Assembly (NCBI GenBank): GCA_025361565.1
Contig: JANYKN010000175.1
Location: 62,001 to 126,000, forward strand
Reading direction: 5' to 3'
Length of the DNA: 64,000 nucleotides
Source: Bacteroidota bacterium
Lineage (GTDB): Bacteria; Bacteroidota; Bacteroidia; Bacteroidales; NBLH01
Shown here: positions 36,317 through 44,505 of the stretch, in pieces
Layout of the letters: each line of letters begins with the position of its first letter
How positions within the stretch are numbered: position 1 is the first letter of the stretch
Made by a program: the position numbers and the translations under genes
Notes under the pieces: model-generated
Database searches by the model: none
What the model saw: the letters and a program-made list of their open reading frames with translations, nothing else
What the model was told of the DNA's origin: nothing

Positions 36317-37587
36317 TTTAATTCAAAGTTTAAATATCCATAATCATAATTTAAGCTATTATATTTTGTCCCTGTCTTATTAAGCTCAAATGACACAAGA
36401 CTATCGACCATATCTATTATATCATAATTGTTGTACAACAATGCAAGTTGTATGTAATATCTATTAGGGGTCAAATTTTTTATTGGAACATCAATCATAA
36501 ATTCATAAACTCCTGTTGTCATCAGTTTACTATTTTTATATTCGCTAGTTATTATTCTTTGCTTAAATTCATTTACAACTGTAAATCCAAGAGTAAAATC
36601 TGCAACCTCTGATTTAATTTTAACTTTAACTTTCAAGCTGTTATCATATTTAAAACTTTTCAAATTAATATTATCTGAGTCGGATAAACTTATTTCCAAT
36701 ATTTCATTTGTTTTATTATGCCATGATCTGTAATTATGTTTAATCTCCTCAACATTGACATATTCCTTAATTACCTCATTTATACTAGAATTAATGAAAA
36801 TTTTTCCATTTCTCAACAAAATTCCACTTTTACAGATTTCTTTTATTATTGATAGATTATGGCTCACAAACAACACCGTCCTTCCTCCGCTGGTAGATAT
36901 ATCCTGCATTTTACCAATTGCTTTTTTCTGGAATTCGGCATCGCCTACGGCCAATACTTCATCAACTACTAAAATGTCCGGCTCCAGGTGGGCGGCCACG
37001 GCAAAGGCCAGGCGCACATACATACCCGAGGAGTAGCGCTTTACGGGGGTATCAATATACTTGGTTACGCCGGCAAAGTCTACAATTTCGTCGAATTTAC
37101 CACGTATTTCTGATTTTGTCATGCCCAGAATGGCGCCGTTTAAAAATATGTTTTCGCGGCCTGTCAGGTCGGGGTGGAAACCGGTGCCTACCTCAAGCAG
37201 ACTGGCAATGCGGCCTTTTACTTTTATATTGCCTGTGGTTGGAGTTGTTACCCGCGATAGTAATTTTAAAAGGGTTGATTTTCCTGCACCGTTTTTACCA
37301 ATAATACCAAGTACTTCGCCTTGTTTAACTTCGAGGTTAATGTCTTTGAGGGCCCATACGTAGTCTGATTGACGATTATTCGCAAGCTCATGAGATCGCT
37401 GCGCTAAGTTGACGATTGACGATTGTTGATTCAACTGGTTGGATTGGCCAATTTTGAGAGTGGGGTCTTCTTTGCCACGCAGGGTGTGCCACCAGCGCTG
37501 AAAATCGCCACGCAGGGTTTGTGTACCAACCTGGCCCAGGCGGTATTGTTTGCTAATGTTTTCGAGTTTTATAATGGTATCAGACAC
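36295..37587 (-). CDS. Wzt-type ABC transporter ATPase with C-terminal sugar-binding domain (intact copy 1)
   Basis: ATPase of an ABC exporter for an O-antigen or similar polysaccharide. 430 aa. Walker A GIIGKNGAGKSTLLKLLSRV near 113, signature VKRYSSGMYVRLAFAVAA near 183, Walker B ILVVDEVLAVGDAEFQKKAI near 208, H-loop VLFVSHNLSII near 236. After residue 290 comes a beta-rich Wzt-C-like domain (LGFTVVNEFKQRIITSEYKN) that would bind the chain's end cap. No matching permease (Wzm) gene is present anywhere in this window. Five truncated 5' copies of this gene lie upstream, between accessory modules. Confidence 0.93.
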   Translation of the reverse strand: MSDTIIKLENISKQYRLGQVGTQTLRGDFQRWWHTLRGKEDPTLKIGQSNQLNQQSSIVNLAQRSHELANNRQSDYVWALKDINLEVKQGEVLGIIGKNGAGKSTLLKLLSRVTTPTTGNIKVKGRIASLLEVGTGFHPDLTGRENIFLNGAILGMTKSEIRGKFDEIVDFAGVTKYIDTPVKRYSSGMYVRLAFAVAAHLEPDILVVDEVLAVGDAEFQKKAIGKMQDISTSGGRTVLFVSHNLSIIKEICKSGILLRNGKIFINSSINEVIKEYVNVEEIKHNYRSWHNKTNEILEISLSDSDNINLKSFKYDNSLKVKVKIKSEVADFTLGFTVVNEFKQRIITSEYKNSKLMTTGVYEFMIDVPIKNLTPNRYYIQLALLYNNYDIIDMVDSLVSFELNKTGTKYNSLNYDYGYLNFELKWDFIDS

Positions 37588-37640
37588 TTGTAAATTTTAA
37601 TCAGGTAAATAAACGGTGCAAACTTAAATTAATTATTTTG

Positions 37641-38972
37641 TTAATTGATAATTTCCCAGTAGCCTCCTTTAGCAGGACCTATTCGTTCAATAATCCCTGC
37701 TTTCTTTAATATTTTTAAATTCTTTTCAATATTCTTTTCTGCAATTCCAACAAGGCTGGATAGTTTGCTAATTGTGATTCTGCTATTTTTCTTAATTTCT
37801 TTTAATATTGTTTTTTGATTTTCAGATAGGTCTTTTTCTCCCACCTTTTCTCCCACCTTTTCTGCGGCATCTTTCAAAAAAGTGATCTGTACTCCACCAG
37901 CATATTCTTCTATTAATAGTTCTGGTAAACCTGCTTCTTTTGTTACACTTGTCATTAGTATAATTCCCCTTCCCCAAGCTTCGATATAACCTATCCTGAA
38001 GAAGATATTAGCTATAAGCGCATTTCTTCTTTTTGAGGGATGTTCTTTCTTCAGCATATCTACAGTCAAAGGGGAAATTAACAAACCACTGTTCCAAATT
38101 ACAAGTTTATTATTGTAGACCCGGATGGTAATATCTGTTTGTTCACCATAATCTCTATGCACAATTGCATTGAGTATAGCTTCACGAAGTGCTTTTTCGG
38201 GATATTCAAGTCGTTCTTTTCGTTCAATCCCTTCATAAGATATCGGAGAATGAAGATACTTTATTCTTAAAATATCCAATATTTTATCGGGCATATCAAT
38301 AAGGTTTCCTTCAATTATATCATGGCTGATAAGATCTGCATCATTTAAACCAAATCTTCCGATTTTAACAGTTGCTGTTCGAATATATTTGTGTGGATTA
38401 TTACTAAAAAGCAATATTGCTGCTCTTGTTAACTCACCATTTTCTTTAATTAAATCGAGTTTTTTGAGTGATAAGGTAATATCTTCATTTAAAGCTTCAA
38501 CTGACAGTCTATTAGCATTTACAGCCTTTGAAACAAAACGACGTATCAGATTAATATCAAGATCGCCAATTTGAGCCGTTGGGATAATAATTTCATCCCA
38601 TGTAATATTATCTTTTTTAAGAATAAATTCCCGTAATTTTTGTCCATGTAATTCCTGTACTGTGCTTCCACTCCGAATATAATACCTACTATGATAGGAG
38701 ATTGGAACAGAAACAGGTAAAACATGAATTTCAATAATTTCTTTGCCCTCTATGATTTTTGAATCGATATTGACAGTTATTCCAAGCATCTGAATAATTT
38801 TATTTGGAATATCCTCCATCAGTTTTTTGCTGTCCTTAACTCCTACGATAGTGCCGTTGAATTTAATTCCAATATAAAGCCTTCCTCCAAGTGTATTTGC
38901 AAAAGCGCAAATATGCTTTAAAAATTCATCTTTCCATAATTCTTTAAACTCTGTTTGTTGATTTTCATTCAT
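37641..38972 (-). CDS. COG2865 protein d: AlbA_2 domain, divergent AAA ATPase, winged helix
   Basis: 443 aa. QQTEFKELWKDEFLKHICAF, GGRLYIGIKFNGTIVGVKD, body with ILNAIVHRDYGEQTDITIRV and GYIEAWGRGI, strongly similar to protein a at 23.4 kb over the first 370 residues. The linker is a VGEK repeat (two-plus copies of AAAGGTGGGAGA), and the tail ITISKLSSLVGIAEKNIEKN differs from that of protein a. Probably a DNA-binding regulator. It sits between ABC fragment 2 and the intact ABC gene. Confidence 0.87.
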   Translation of the reverse strand: MNENQQTEFKELWKDEFLKHICAFANTLGGRLYIGIKFNGTIVGVKDSKKLMEDIPNKIIQMLGITVNIDSKIIEGKEIIEIHVLPVSVPISYHSRYYIRSGSTVQELHGQKLREFILKKDNITWDEIIIPTAQIGDLDINLIRRFVSKAVNANRLSVEALNEDITLSLKKLDLIKENGELTRAAILLFSNNPHKYIRTATVKIGRFGLNDADLISHDIIEGNLIDMPDKILDILRIKYLHSPISYEGIERKERLEYPEKALREAILNAIVHRDYGEQTDITIRVYNNKLVIWNSGLLISPLTVDMLKKEHPSKRRNALIANIFFRIGYIEAWGRGIILMTSVTKEAGLPELLIEEYAGGVQITFLKDAAEKVGEKVGEKDLSENQKTILKEIKKNSRITISKLSSLVGIAEKNIEKNLKILKKAGIIERIGPAKGGYWEIIN

Positions 38973-39017
38973 ATTAGCAGAAAGTTATTTTCTTCAATGT
39001 CACACTCAAATAAATTT

Positions 39018-39593
39018 TTACAAGTTTATTCCATCGAATTGTTTTTTTTTGAATCTGGCCATGCCCAAAATGGCACCGTTTAAAAAGATATTTTCGCGGC
39101 CTGTAAGTTCGGGGTGGGGCTTCGACAGGCTCAGCCTCCTGATTCTCACTTTCAGTAAACTGGCCATGCGTCCTTTTATCTTTATACTGCCTGTGGTGGG
39201 GCTTGTTACGCGCGAGAGCAATTTTAAAAGGGTTGATTTTCCTGCTCCGTTTTTACCTATAATTCCTAGTATTTCGCCTTGTTTTACTTCGAGGTTTATA
39301 TCCTTAAGGGCCCAAACGTTGTCGGATTGATTATTATTCGCAAGCTCATGAGATCGCTGCGCTAAGTTGTCTATTGATGATTTATTATTGAGCTGATTGG
39401 TTTGCCCAATTTTAAGGGTTGGGTCTTCCTTGCCACGTAGGTTGTGCCACCAGGCTTCGACACAGCTCAGCCGGCAGCTTTGAAAATCGCCACGGAGGGT
39501 TTGTGTGCCAACCTGGCCAAGGCGGTACTGTTTACTTATGTTTGCTTCGACCCAGCTCAGCACAGGTTCGAGTTTTATTATTGTATTGGACAT
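39018..39593 (-). pseudogene. ABC ATPase 5' fragment 2, with palindromic-repeat insertions
   Basis: 191 codons. Matches the intact copy from its start through Walker A to LTGRENIFLNGAILGM (about residue 157 of copy 1), then ends. Relative to copy 1 it has PVLSWVEA inserted after IIKLE, SCRLSCVEA in place of one Arg after DFQ, and VRIRRLSLSKP in place of VGTGF. Each is the translation of a GCTTCGAC/GCTCAG-type palindromic repeat on the other strand (39544-39570, 39453-39480, 39118-39142). The reading frame stays open. Walker B and the signature are missing, so it cannot act as an ATPase. Confidence 0.9.
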
Positions 39594-39686
39594 TGAATGA
39601 AGACAAAAGATAAAAGTTTCATAATGATTTAAAATAGAAAAGAAAAGAGAATAGATAGGTGATTAATCATGGACAATATCTATAGC

Positions 39687-40151
39687 TCATTTTTCGCTTG
39701 TCAATTCAACTAAAAATTGTTCAAATAAATCTAAATCTTTATTTAATTCAGCGGAATGTTCATTAATTTTCTTTTGTATTAAGCTCAATTCTTCTTTATC
39801 TAGTTCATAATCGTATGCATGTCTGACAAAGTGCCTGAATGCCCTCATTTTGTTTAAAAATACGTACGTATTATCACTAATTACAGCAGGTCTATGATTT
39901 TGTACCTCAATATTCATACGTTTCAAAAGCTCGGAATGATATTTTTGAAGTTCTTGTATCGAATTTTCAAAAGTTTTTGCAATACGGATAAAAACATCCT
40001 CGATTGCAGTATACAATTGTTGGGTTTTAAGCGCAAAAACATACAAGTTTTCGTATTTATGCAAATCCAGATCCTTTACTTCATTTGTAAATTTAACAAT
40101 TGTCCCTTTTTGTTTAACTAAAAAACCCAAAAGTATTTGATATTTTTCCAT
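39687..40151 (-). CDS. HEPN-domain toxin, HepT-like
   Basis: 154 aa, all-helical. Near residue 108 it has FRHFVRHAYDYEL, matching the Rx4HxY-type active-site motif of HEPN ribonucleases in MntA/HepT pairs. The upstream nucleotidyltransferase gene ends 2 bp before it, the usual order. In known systems the MNT partner inactivates HepT by adding AMP to the Tyr. ABC fragment 2 follows. Confidence 0.87.
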   Translation of the reverse strand: MEKYQILLGFLVKQKGTIVKFTNEVKDLDLHKYENLYVFALKTQQLYTAIEDVFIRIAKTFENSIQELQKYHSELLKRMNIEVQNHRPAVISDNTYVFLNKMRAFRHFVRHAYDYELDKEELSLIQKKINEHSAELNKDLDLFEQFLVELTSEK

Positions 40152-40153
40152 AT

Positions 40154-40501
40154 TTATTGAATTTTTATACCCTTATTTATTATTTCATCTCCAAAGGAAC
40201 ATTTTTCCAACAATATTAAATCTATTTTTCTATTAAATAATTCTTCTAATTCCAGGTAGATATCCAATCGGCTTCCATTAAAATTTCCAATTGCTATATC
40301 GACATCTGAATTTTGAGTAAACTGATTTGCTTGCGTAATTGATCCAAAAAGATATAAATTTATATTAGGTTTGTTATAAAGAAATTTTTTCAGTACCGAA
40401 ATGCAATTTTTTAATTCAGAAATCCTTAATTGTTCATTTTGATTCTTGAATTTATCTTTGAGTATTTTTGTTCTATCTTGTATTGATTTTATTTCTAGCA
40501 T
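40154..40501 (-). CDS. MNT nucleotidyltransferase antitoxin, MntA-like
   Basis: 115 aa minimal nucleotidyltransferase. LYLFGSITQANQFTQNSDVD near residue 49 contains the GSxxxN...DxD catalytic motif; a third Asp is in RKIDLILLEK. Paired with the HepT-like gene. It differs from the shortest forms in having a 40-residue helical N-terminus. Confidence 0.87.
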   Translation of the reverse strand: MLEIKSIQDRTKILKDKFKNQNEQLRISELKNCISVLKKFLYNKPNINLYLFGSITQANQFTQNSDVDIAIGNFNGSRLDIYLELEELFNRKIDLILLEKCSFGDEIINKGIKIQ

Positions 40502-40578
40502 CTTTAATTTTTTAAATAAACCTCCATCAGGTTTTACAAATTTAGTGATTTTATTGATTCTTCTATAGTGGCTGATTG

Positions 40579-41175
40579 TTAAATAATAATCAGAATATCA
40601 ACTGCTATAAAGGTTGTTATATCAAAATTAATAATATTATAAAATTTGCTTTTTGTTTCCGATTTATTATTACCAAGAGCGCCGTTGATAAATAATTTAT
40701 AGTAGCCAGTTAGTTTAGGATGAGGATTTGATGGGCTCAGCCGATATCTACCTGGTTTGAATAAACTGGCTAAGCGGCCTTTTACTTTTATGCTGCCCGT
40801 GGTAGGGGTGGTAACGCGCGAGAGCAATTTTAGAAGGGTTGATTTTCCTGTTCCGTTTTTACCTATAATTCCTAGTATTTCGCCTTGTTTTACTTCGAGG
40901 TTTATATCCTTAAGGGCCCAAACGTTGTCGGATTGATTATTATTCGCAAGCTCATGAGATCGCTGCGCTAAGTTGTCTATTGATGATTGATTATTGAGCT
41001 GATTCGTTTGGCCTATCTTTAGGGTTGGGTCTTCCTTGCCACGTAGGTTGTGCCACCAGGCTTCGACACAGCTCAGCCGGCAGCTTTGAAAGTCGCCACG
41101 GAGGGTTTGGGTGCCAACCTGGCCCAGGCGGTACTGTTTGCTTATGTTTTCGAGTTTTATTATGGTATCAGACAT
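40579..41175 (-). pseudogene. ABC ATPase 5' fragment 3, with palindromic-repeat insertions
   Basis: 198 codons. Follows copy 1 to Walker A (GIIGKNGTGKSTLLKLLSRV) and then degenerates near LTGYYKLFINGALG. It lacks the first insertion seen in fragment 2 (reads IIKLENISKQ as the intact gene does) but has SCRLSCVEA after DFQ (repeat at 41059-41087) and a degenerate repeat translation (RYRLSPSNP, 40726-40752). Its start overlaps the stop of the DUF3368 gene (TAATG). Confidence 0.9.
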
Positions 41176-41657
41176 TAGCCTAGTTCTTTTTCATCATTCA
41201 TCAAAAGTATCTCATTTAAAAGTTTCTTTGAAAAGAACCTTTTATGCTTCAACAGTTGATTAAATAACGGTTTTAAAGTTTTTATTAATCCTTTCTTTTT
41301 TGCTAATGTCAAAAGAGCAAGGGTTCCGATGCATTTTATATCCATCAACTCCGCTATACTTCTTGCTTTTTTATCATCAATCAATAAAATATTTACTCCC
41401 AGTTCAATATATAATTGAATAGCCTCGGTTTCTCCTTTATCGATGCCAGGTATTATTAACTGATTTCCTTTTAGTATTTTAACATGTTGATATAAAAAAT
41501 TAAGCTCTTTGGCATAAGACTTTAATTGAACATGTGAATCCAATTCTTCCCAAACTGCAAGAGGAAGTAAAAAATCAGGAAATAACTTTTTAAGGATATC
41601 TGATTTATTAATAATTATTAACGAAATTAACGGACTAGTATCAGCTATAAGTACCAT
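41175..41657 (-). CDS. DUF3368 PIN-like toxin
   Basis: 160 aa. IADTSPLISLIIINKSDIL at the start gives the first PIN Asp; DKGETEAIQLYIELG near 93 the Glu; LLIDDKKARSIAELMDIKCI near 112 the later Asp pair. This is the DUF3368 branch of the PIN nucleases, usually paired with a UPF0175 antitoxin, as here (upstream gene ends 2 bp before). Likely cleaves RNA when free of its partner. Confidence 0.87.
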   Translation of the reverse strand: MVLIADTSPLISLIIINKSDILKKLFPDFLLPLAVWEELDSHVQLKSYAKELNFLYQHVKILKGNQLIIPGIDKGETEAIQLYIELGVNILLIDDKKARSIAELMDIKCIGTLALLTLAKKKGLIKTLKPLFNQLLKHKRFFSKKLLNEILLMNDEKELG

Positions 41658-41659
41658 AA

Positions 41660-41926
41660 TTACATGGATTCTATTATTTCCAGGTCTTTTTTAATATCAT
41701 CAATTTCCAGATTTGATATTGGTATATTTAAGCCAGCAAGTATATTTTCAAAATCATACCTATGATATCCGGCAAAACTGGCTGCTTTTGCAAGGCTTAT
41801 TTTATTAAATTGATATAAACTAATAGCTGCCCATAGTTTTATTTCTTTGCTAAATTCCTCTGCCGATTTGTTTAATGATACAAGGATATCTGGTTTTATT
41901 TCTACATTAAAATATATTGGATTCAT
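41660..41926 (-). CDS. UPF0175-family antitoxin
   Basis: 88 aa. FSKEIKLWAAISLYQFNKIS then LAKAASFAGYHRYDFENILA, a helix-turn-helix layout typical of UPF0175, with the C-terminal helix ready to block the partner nuclease. Neighbour of the DUF3368 gene. Confidence 0.87.
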   Translation of the reverse strand: MNPIYFNVEIKPDILVSLNKSAEEFSKEIKLWAAISLYQFNKISLAKAASFAGYHRYDFENILAGLNIPISNLEIDDIKKDLEIIESM

Positions 41927-41977
41927 CTTTTTTTAGTTTTTGTTACCTTTTATTTCAATACAAATTTATGAAAAAAT

Positions 41978-42346
41978 CTAAAGCATTGATTTTCCTGCTT
42001 CGTTTTTAGCTATTATACCCAGTATATCGCCTTGTTTAACTTCGAGGTTGATGTCTTTTAGGGCCCAAACGTATTCAGATTGATTATTATTCGCAAGCTC
42101 ATGAGATCGCTCCGCTAAGTTGTCTAATGTTGATTGTTTATTGAGTTGATTGGTTTGGCCAATTTTAAGGGTTGGGTCTTCCTTGCCGCGTAGGTTGTGC
42201 CACCAGGCTTCGACTAAGCTCAGCCCTAGTCGTTGAAAGTCACCACGGAGGGTTTGTGTTCCTACCTGTCCAAGGCGGTACTGCTTGGAAATGTTTGCTT
42301 CGACCCAGCTCAGCACAGGTTCGAGTTTGATGATGGTGTTGGACAT
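41978..42346 (-). pseudogene. ABC ATPase 5' fragment 4, with palindromic-repeat insertions
   Basis: 122 codons. PVLSWVEA inserted after IIKLE (repeat at 42297-42325) and RLGLSLVEA after DFQ (repeat at 42206-42232), then matching to a damaged Walker A (GIIAKNEAGKSML) where it stops. The upstream 40 bp (ATGCTGGAAATTGG...) are nearly identical to those upstream of fragment 5. Confidence 0.9.
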
Positions 42347-42451
42347 GCTGGAAATTGGAAATTAGTCATTAGAACTTTGCTTGTTAACCTGGCTTTTAGC
42401 CTTTTGGATTTACTATTTGGCTTTGCCCTGTGCAAGCGATTGTTTTGATAT

Positions 42452-42856
42452 TTACTTGAAAGGATTGATAATCGTTAGCTTTTTTTCAATAATTTGCTTA
42501 TGATGCATATCTTCAGTATATAATATTGTGCATTTGTTTTGAAGGGCAGAGGCTATTATGACACTGTCATAATAAGAGTAACCATACTTTTCTTTGATTT
42601 GAATTGCTTCAAGGATTGTTTTTTTGTAAATCAGACCCACATTAAAATTTTGAGTTAGCTTTTCGATATAAATAGAAATATCCGTTTTAAGCAAATTTTT
42701 CTTATAACAAATGTTGGCAAATTCATTTAAAACTTGTGTCGAAATAACTTTAACACTTAACGTTTGATACAATTCAATAGATTTTTGTTGTTTACTTGTC
42801 TCATCAGAAAATAGGTATATTAAAATATTGGTATCAAAGAAAAATTTATCTTTCAT
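42452..42856 (-). CDS. PIN-domain toxin A (VapC-like)
   Basis: 134 aa. FFDTNILIYLFSDE at the start (first Asp), QVLNEFANICYKK near 39 (Glu), YGYSYYDSVIIASALQNKCT near 90 (Asp), and LYTEDMHHKQIIEKK (last Asp). Full PIN ribonuclease. The antitoxin gene upstream overlaps it by 11 bp. A paralogue with nearly the same C-terminus lies at 43573. Confidence 0.9.
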   Translation of the reverse strand: MKDKFFFDTNILIYLFSDETSKQQKSIELYQTLSVKVISTQVLNEFANICYKKNLLKTDISIYIEKLTQNFNVGLIYKKTILEAIQIKEKYGYSYYDSVIIASALQNKCTILYTEDMHHKQIIEKKLTIINPFK

Positions 42857-43106
42857 TTGCTTCCTCTCTGTTAAATTTGAAATTTTCAGGAAGCTTTAAT
42901 TTATGACTTCCTATAAAATTTAAAAAATCATTATCTGATTTCATGGATGATCGCTTTTCTTCTATGCTGTAATCCATCTGAATATCATATTTGAATATTA
43001 AATATTCCAGTAAACTTATAAATTCTTTCTCTGCATCTTCATCAAGCTGCTTAAAGAAGATCTGTGGATTTTCTTTAAATAAATTTATATCGATTAAATG
43101 TTGCAT
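42846..43106 (-). CDS. antitoxin A, partner of PIN toxin A
   Basis: 86 aa. Helical N-terminus (IDINLFKENPQIFFKQLDED) and a C-terminal tail FKFNREEANER that is shared with antitoxin B. The tail form F-x-R-E-E-A-N-x-R is common in DUF2281/VapB-like partners of PIN toxins. Stop overlaps the toxin start. Confidence 0.82.
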   Translation of the reverse strand: MQHLIDINLFKENPQIFFKQLDEDAEKEFISLLEYLIFKYDIQMDYSIEEKRSSMKSDNDFLNFIGSHKLKLPENFKFNREEANER

Positions 43107-43462
43107 ATCTGTCTTTTTAGCAAAGTTACAAAGAAATTTTCATCAAATTGCACTCTATAAGCAGATCGATTATTGTTGATTGACGATTTTGCTTCGCAAG
43201 AGAGAAGTTGATGATTGAGTTGGTTTGTTTGCCCTATTTTTAGTGTTGGGTCTTCCTTGCCGCGTATACTGTGCCACCAGGCTTCGACACAGCTCAGCCG
43301 GCAGCTTTGAAAGTCGCCACGGAGGGTTGACTTCGATCTCTTCGACAGGCTCAGAGACCGAATCAGCCACCAAATTCCTACCTGGCCAAGGCGGTACTGT
43401 TTGCTAATGTTTGCTTCGACCCAGCTCAGCACAGGTTCGAGTTTGATGATGGTGTTGGACAT
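43094..43462 (-). pseudogene. ABC ATPase 5' fragment 5, with several palindromic-repeat insertions
   Basis: 122 codons, of which about 57 correspond to copy 1 and the rest are inserts or tail. Inserts: PVLSWVEA after IIKLE (43412-43440), IWWLIRSLSLSKRSKS between GQVG and TLRGDF (43327-43373), SCRLSCVEA after DFQ (43280-43307). Homology fades after IGQTNQLN. The frame runs into the start of antitoxin A. Confidence 0.88.
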
Positions 43463-43572
43463 GCTGGAAATTGGAAATTAGTCATTAGAACTTTGATTGC
43501 ATTTCTACCTGGATTTTTAGTATTTTGAGTTTTTCTTTTGGCTTGGTCCAAGCAATTGATTGTTTTTGATAT

Positions 43573-43980
43573 TTATTTAAAAGGATTGATTATGGTTAAA
43601 GTTTTTTCAATTATTTGTTGGTGCTGCATATCTTCAGAATACAAAATTGTGCAATTATTTTGAAGGGCTGAAGCAATAATGGCACTATCGTAAAATGAAC
43701 AACCATATTTTTCTTTAATTTGTAATGCTTTTTTAATTGTAGATAATTTAACAAGGGAAATTATAAAAACTTCTGAGAACTTACTTATGGAAAATAATAC
43801 ATTTTCGGAGCTAAAATCCAATTTTTTAAGGGCAACATTGCAAAATTCATTTACCACTTGCGTAGAAATAAAACTATTGTTTTTCTTTTGAATTTTAGTT
43901 GCGATAATTTCAGCTTTCCCTGTATTATCTTTCACAAAGTATACCAAAATATTTGTATCAATAAATATTTTAACGCTCAT
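43573..43980 (-). CDS. PIN-domain toxin B (VapC-like)
   Basis: 135 aa from MSVKIFIDTN; the longer open frame upstream is not needed. IFIDTNILVYFVKDN, QVVNEFCNVALKK, YGCSFYDSAIIASALQNNCT and LYSEDMQHQQIIEK give all PIN acidic residues. It is the duplicate of toxin A, with a conserved C-terminal half and a more diverged N-terminal half. Confidence 0.9.
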   Translation of the reverse strand: MSVKIFIDTNILVYFVKDNTGKAEIIATKIQKKNNSFISTQVVNEFCNVALKKLDFSSENVLFSISKFSEVFIISLVKLSTIKKALQIKEKYGCSFYDSAIIASALQNNCTILYSEDMQHQQIIEKTLTIINPFK

Positions 43981-44251
43981 TTGCTTCTTCTCTATTAAAT
44001 TTGTAATTGGCTGGTAAACCTGTCCGTAAAGAAGCAAAAGCCTTTAAAGCTTCATTTATTGTACTTTCATGCATATGCTGTGATTCCAAATTATCTATAT
44101 TATTCTCTGCAACAATACTAATATCATATTTAAAAACAATAAACTGCAAAAAATCTACAATTTCATCTTCAGCTTTTTTAGGCAGTTGTGAAAAGAAGAG
44201 TTCAGGATTCTCTTTAATTAAATTTAAATCAATTGTATACTTCATATTCAC
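43970..44251 (-). CDS. antitoxin B, partner of PIN toxin B
   Basis: 93 aa. MKYTIDLNLIKENPELFFSQ and the tail YKFNREEANER, matching antitoxin A at both ends. It overlaps toxin B by 11 bp, as antitoxin A overlaps toxin A. About 40 bp upstream of the start are also shared with the region upstream of antitoxin A. Confidence 0.82.
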   Translation of the reverse strand: MNMKYTIDLNLIKENPELFFSQLPKKAEDEIVDFLQFIVFKYDISIVAENNIDNLESQHMHESTINEALKAFASLRTGLPANYKFNREEANER

Positions 44252-44361
44252 TTTTTTAACAAAGTTACAAAGAAACTTTCAACAAATTGCATGGCATGCT
44301 ATTGTTGTAATTTATCAATTGTTGTATTTCTCCGCCTTTTACTTAGAGTTTCGAGTTTAAT

Positions 44362-44420
44362 TGGTTGGTTTGGCCAATTTTAAGGCTTGGGTCTTCTTTG
44401 CTGTGCAAGGTGTGCAACTT
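44362..44420 (-). pseudogene. ABC ATPase fragment 6 (minimal remnant)
   Basis: Reverse-strand reading LHSKEDPSLKIGQTNQLN matches copy 1 residues 36-53 (LRGKEDPTLKIGQSNQLN). No start codon or further homology is left. It is the outermost and shortest of the set, next to the DUF454 gene. The rest of 44252-44505 is empty. Confidence 0.8.
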
Positions 44421-44505
44421 ATTTTGTCAACCGAATTATATTTTTTGTAAATGAATTAATTCCGATTCTGAGTTTTAAACTTCCTGTTTTATTTTATTTC
44501 CAAAT

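Noticed and set aside
36755-37363. Forward-strand open frames opposite the ABC gene and its fragments
   Set aside because: They are fully antisense to conserved ABC coding sequence and repeat at each ABC copy only because the copies are homologous.
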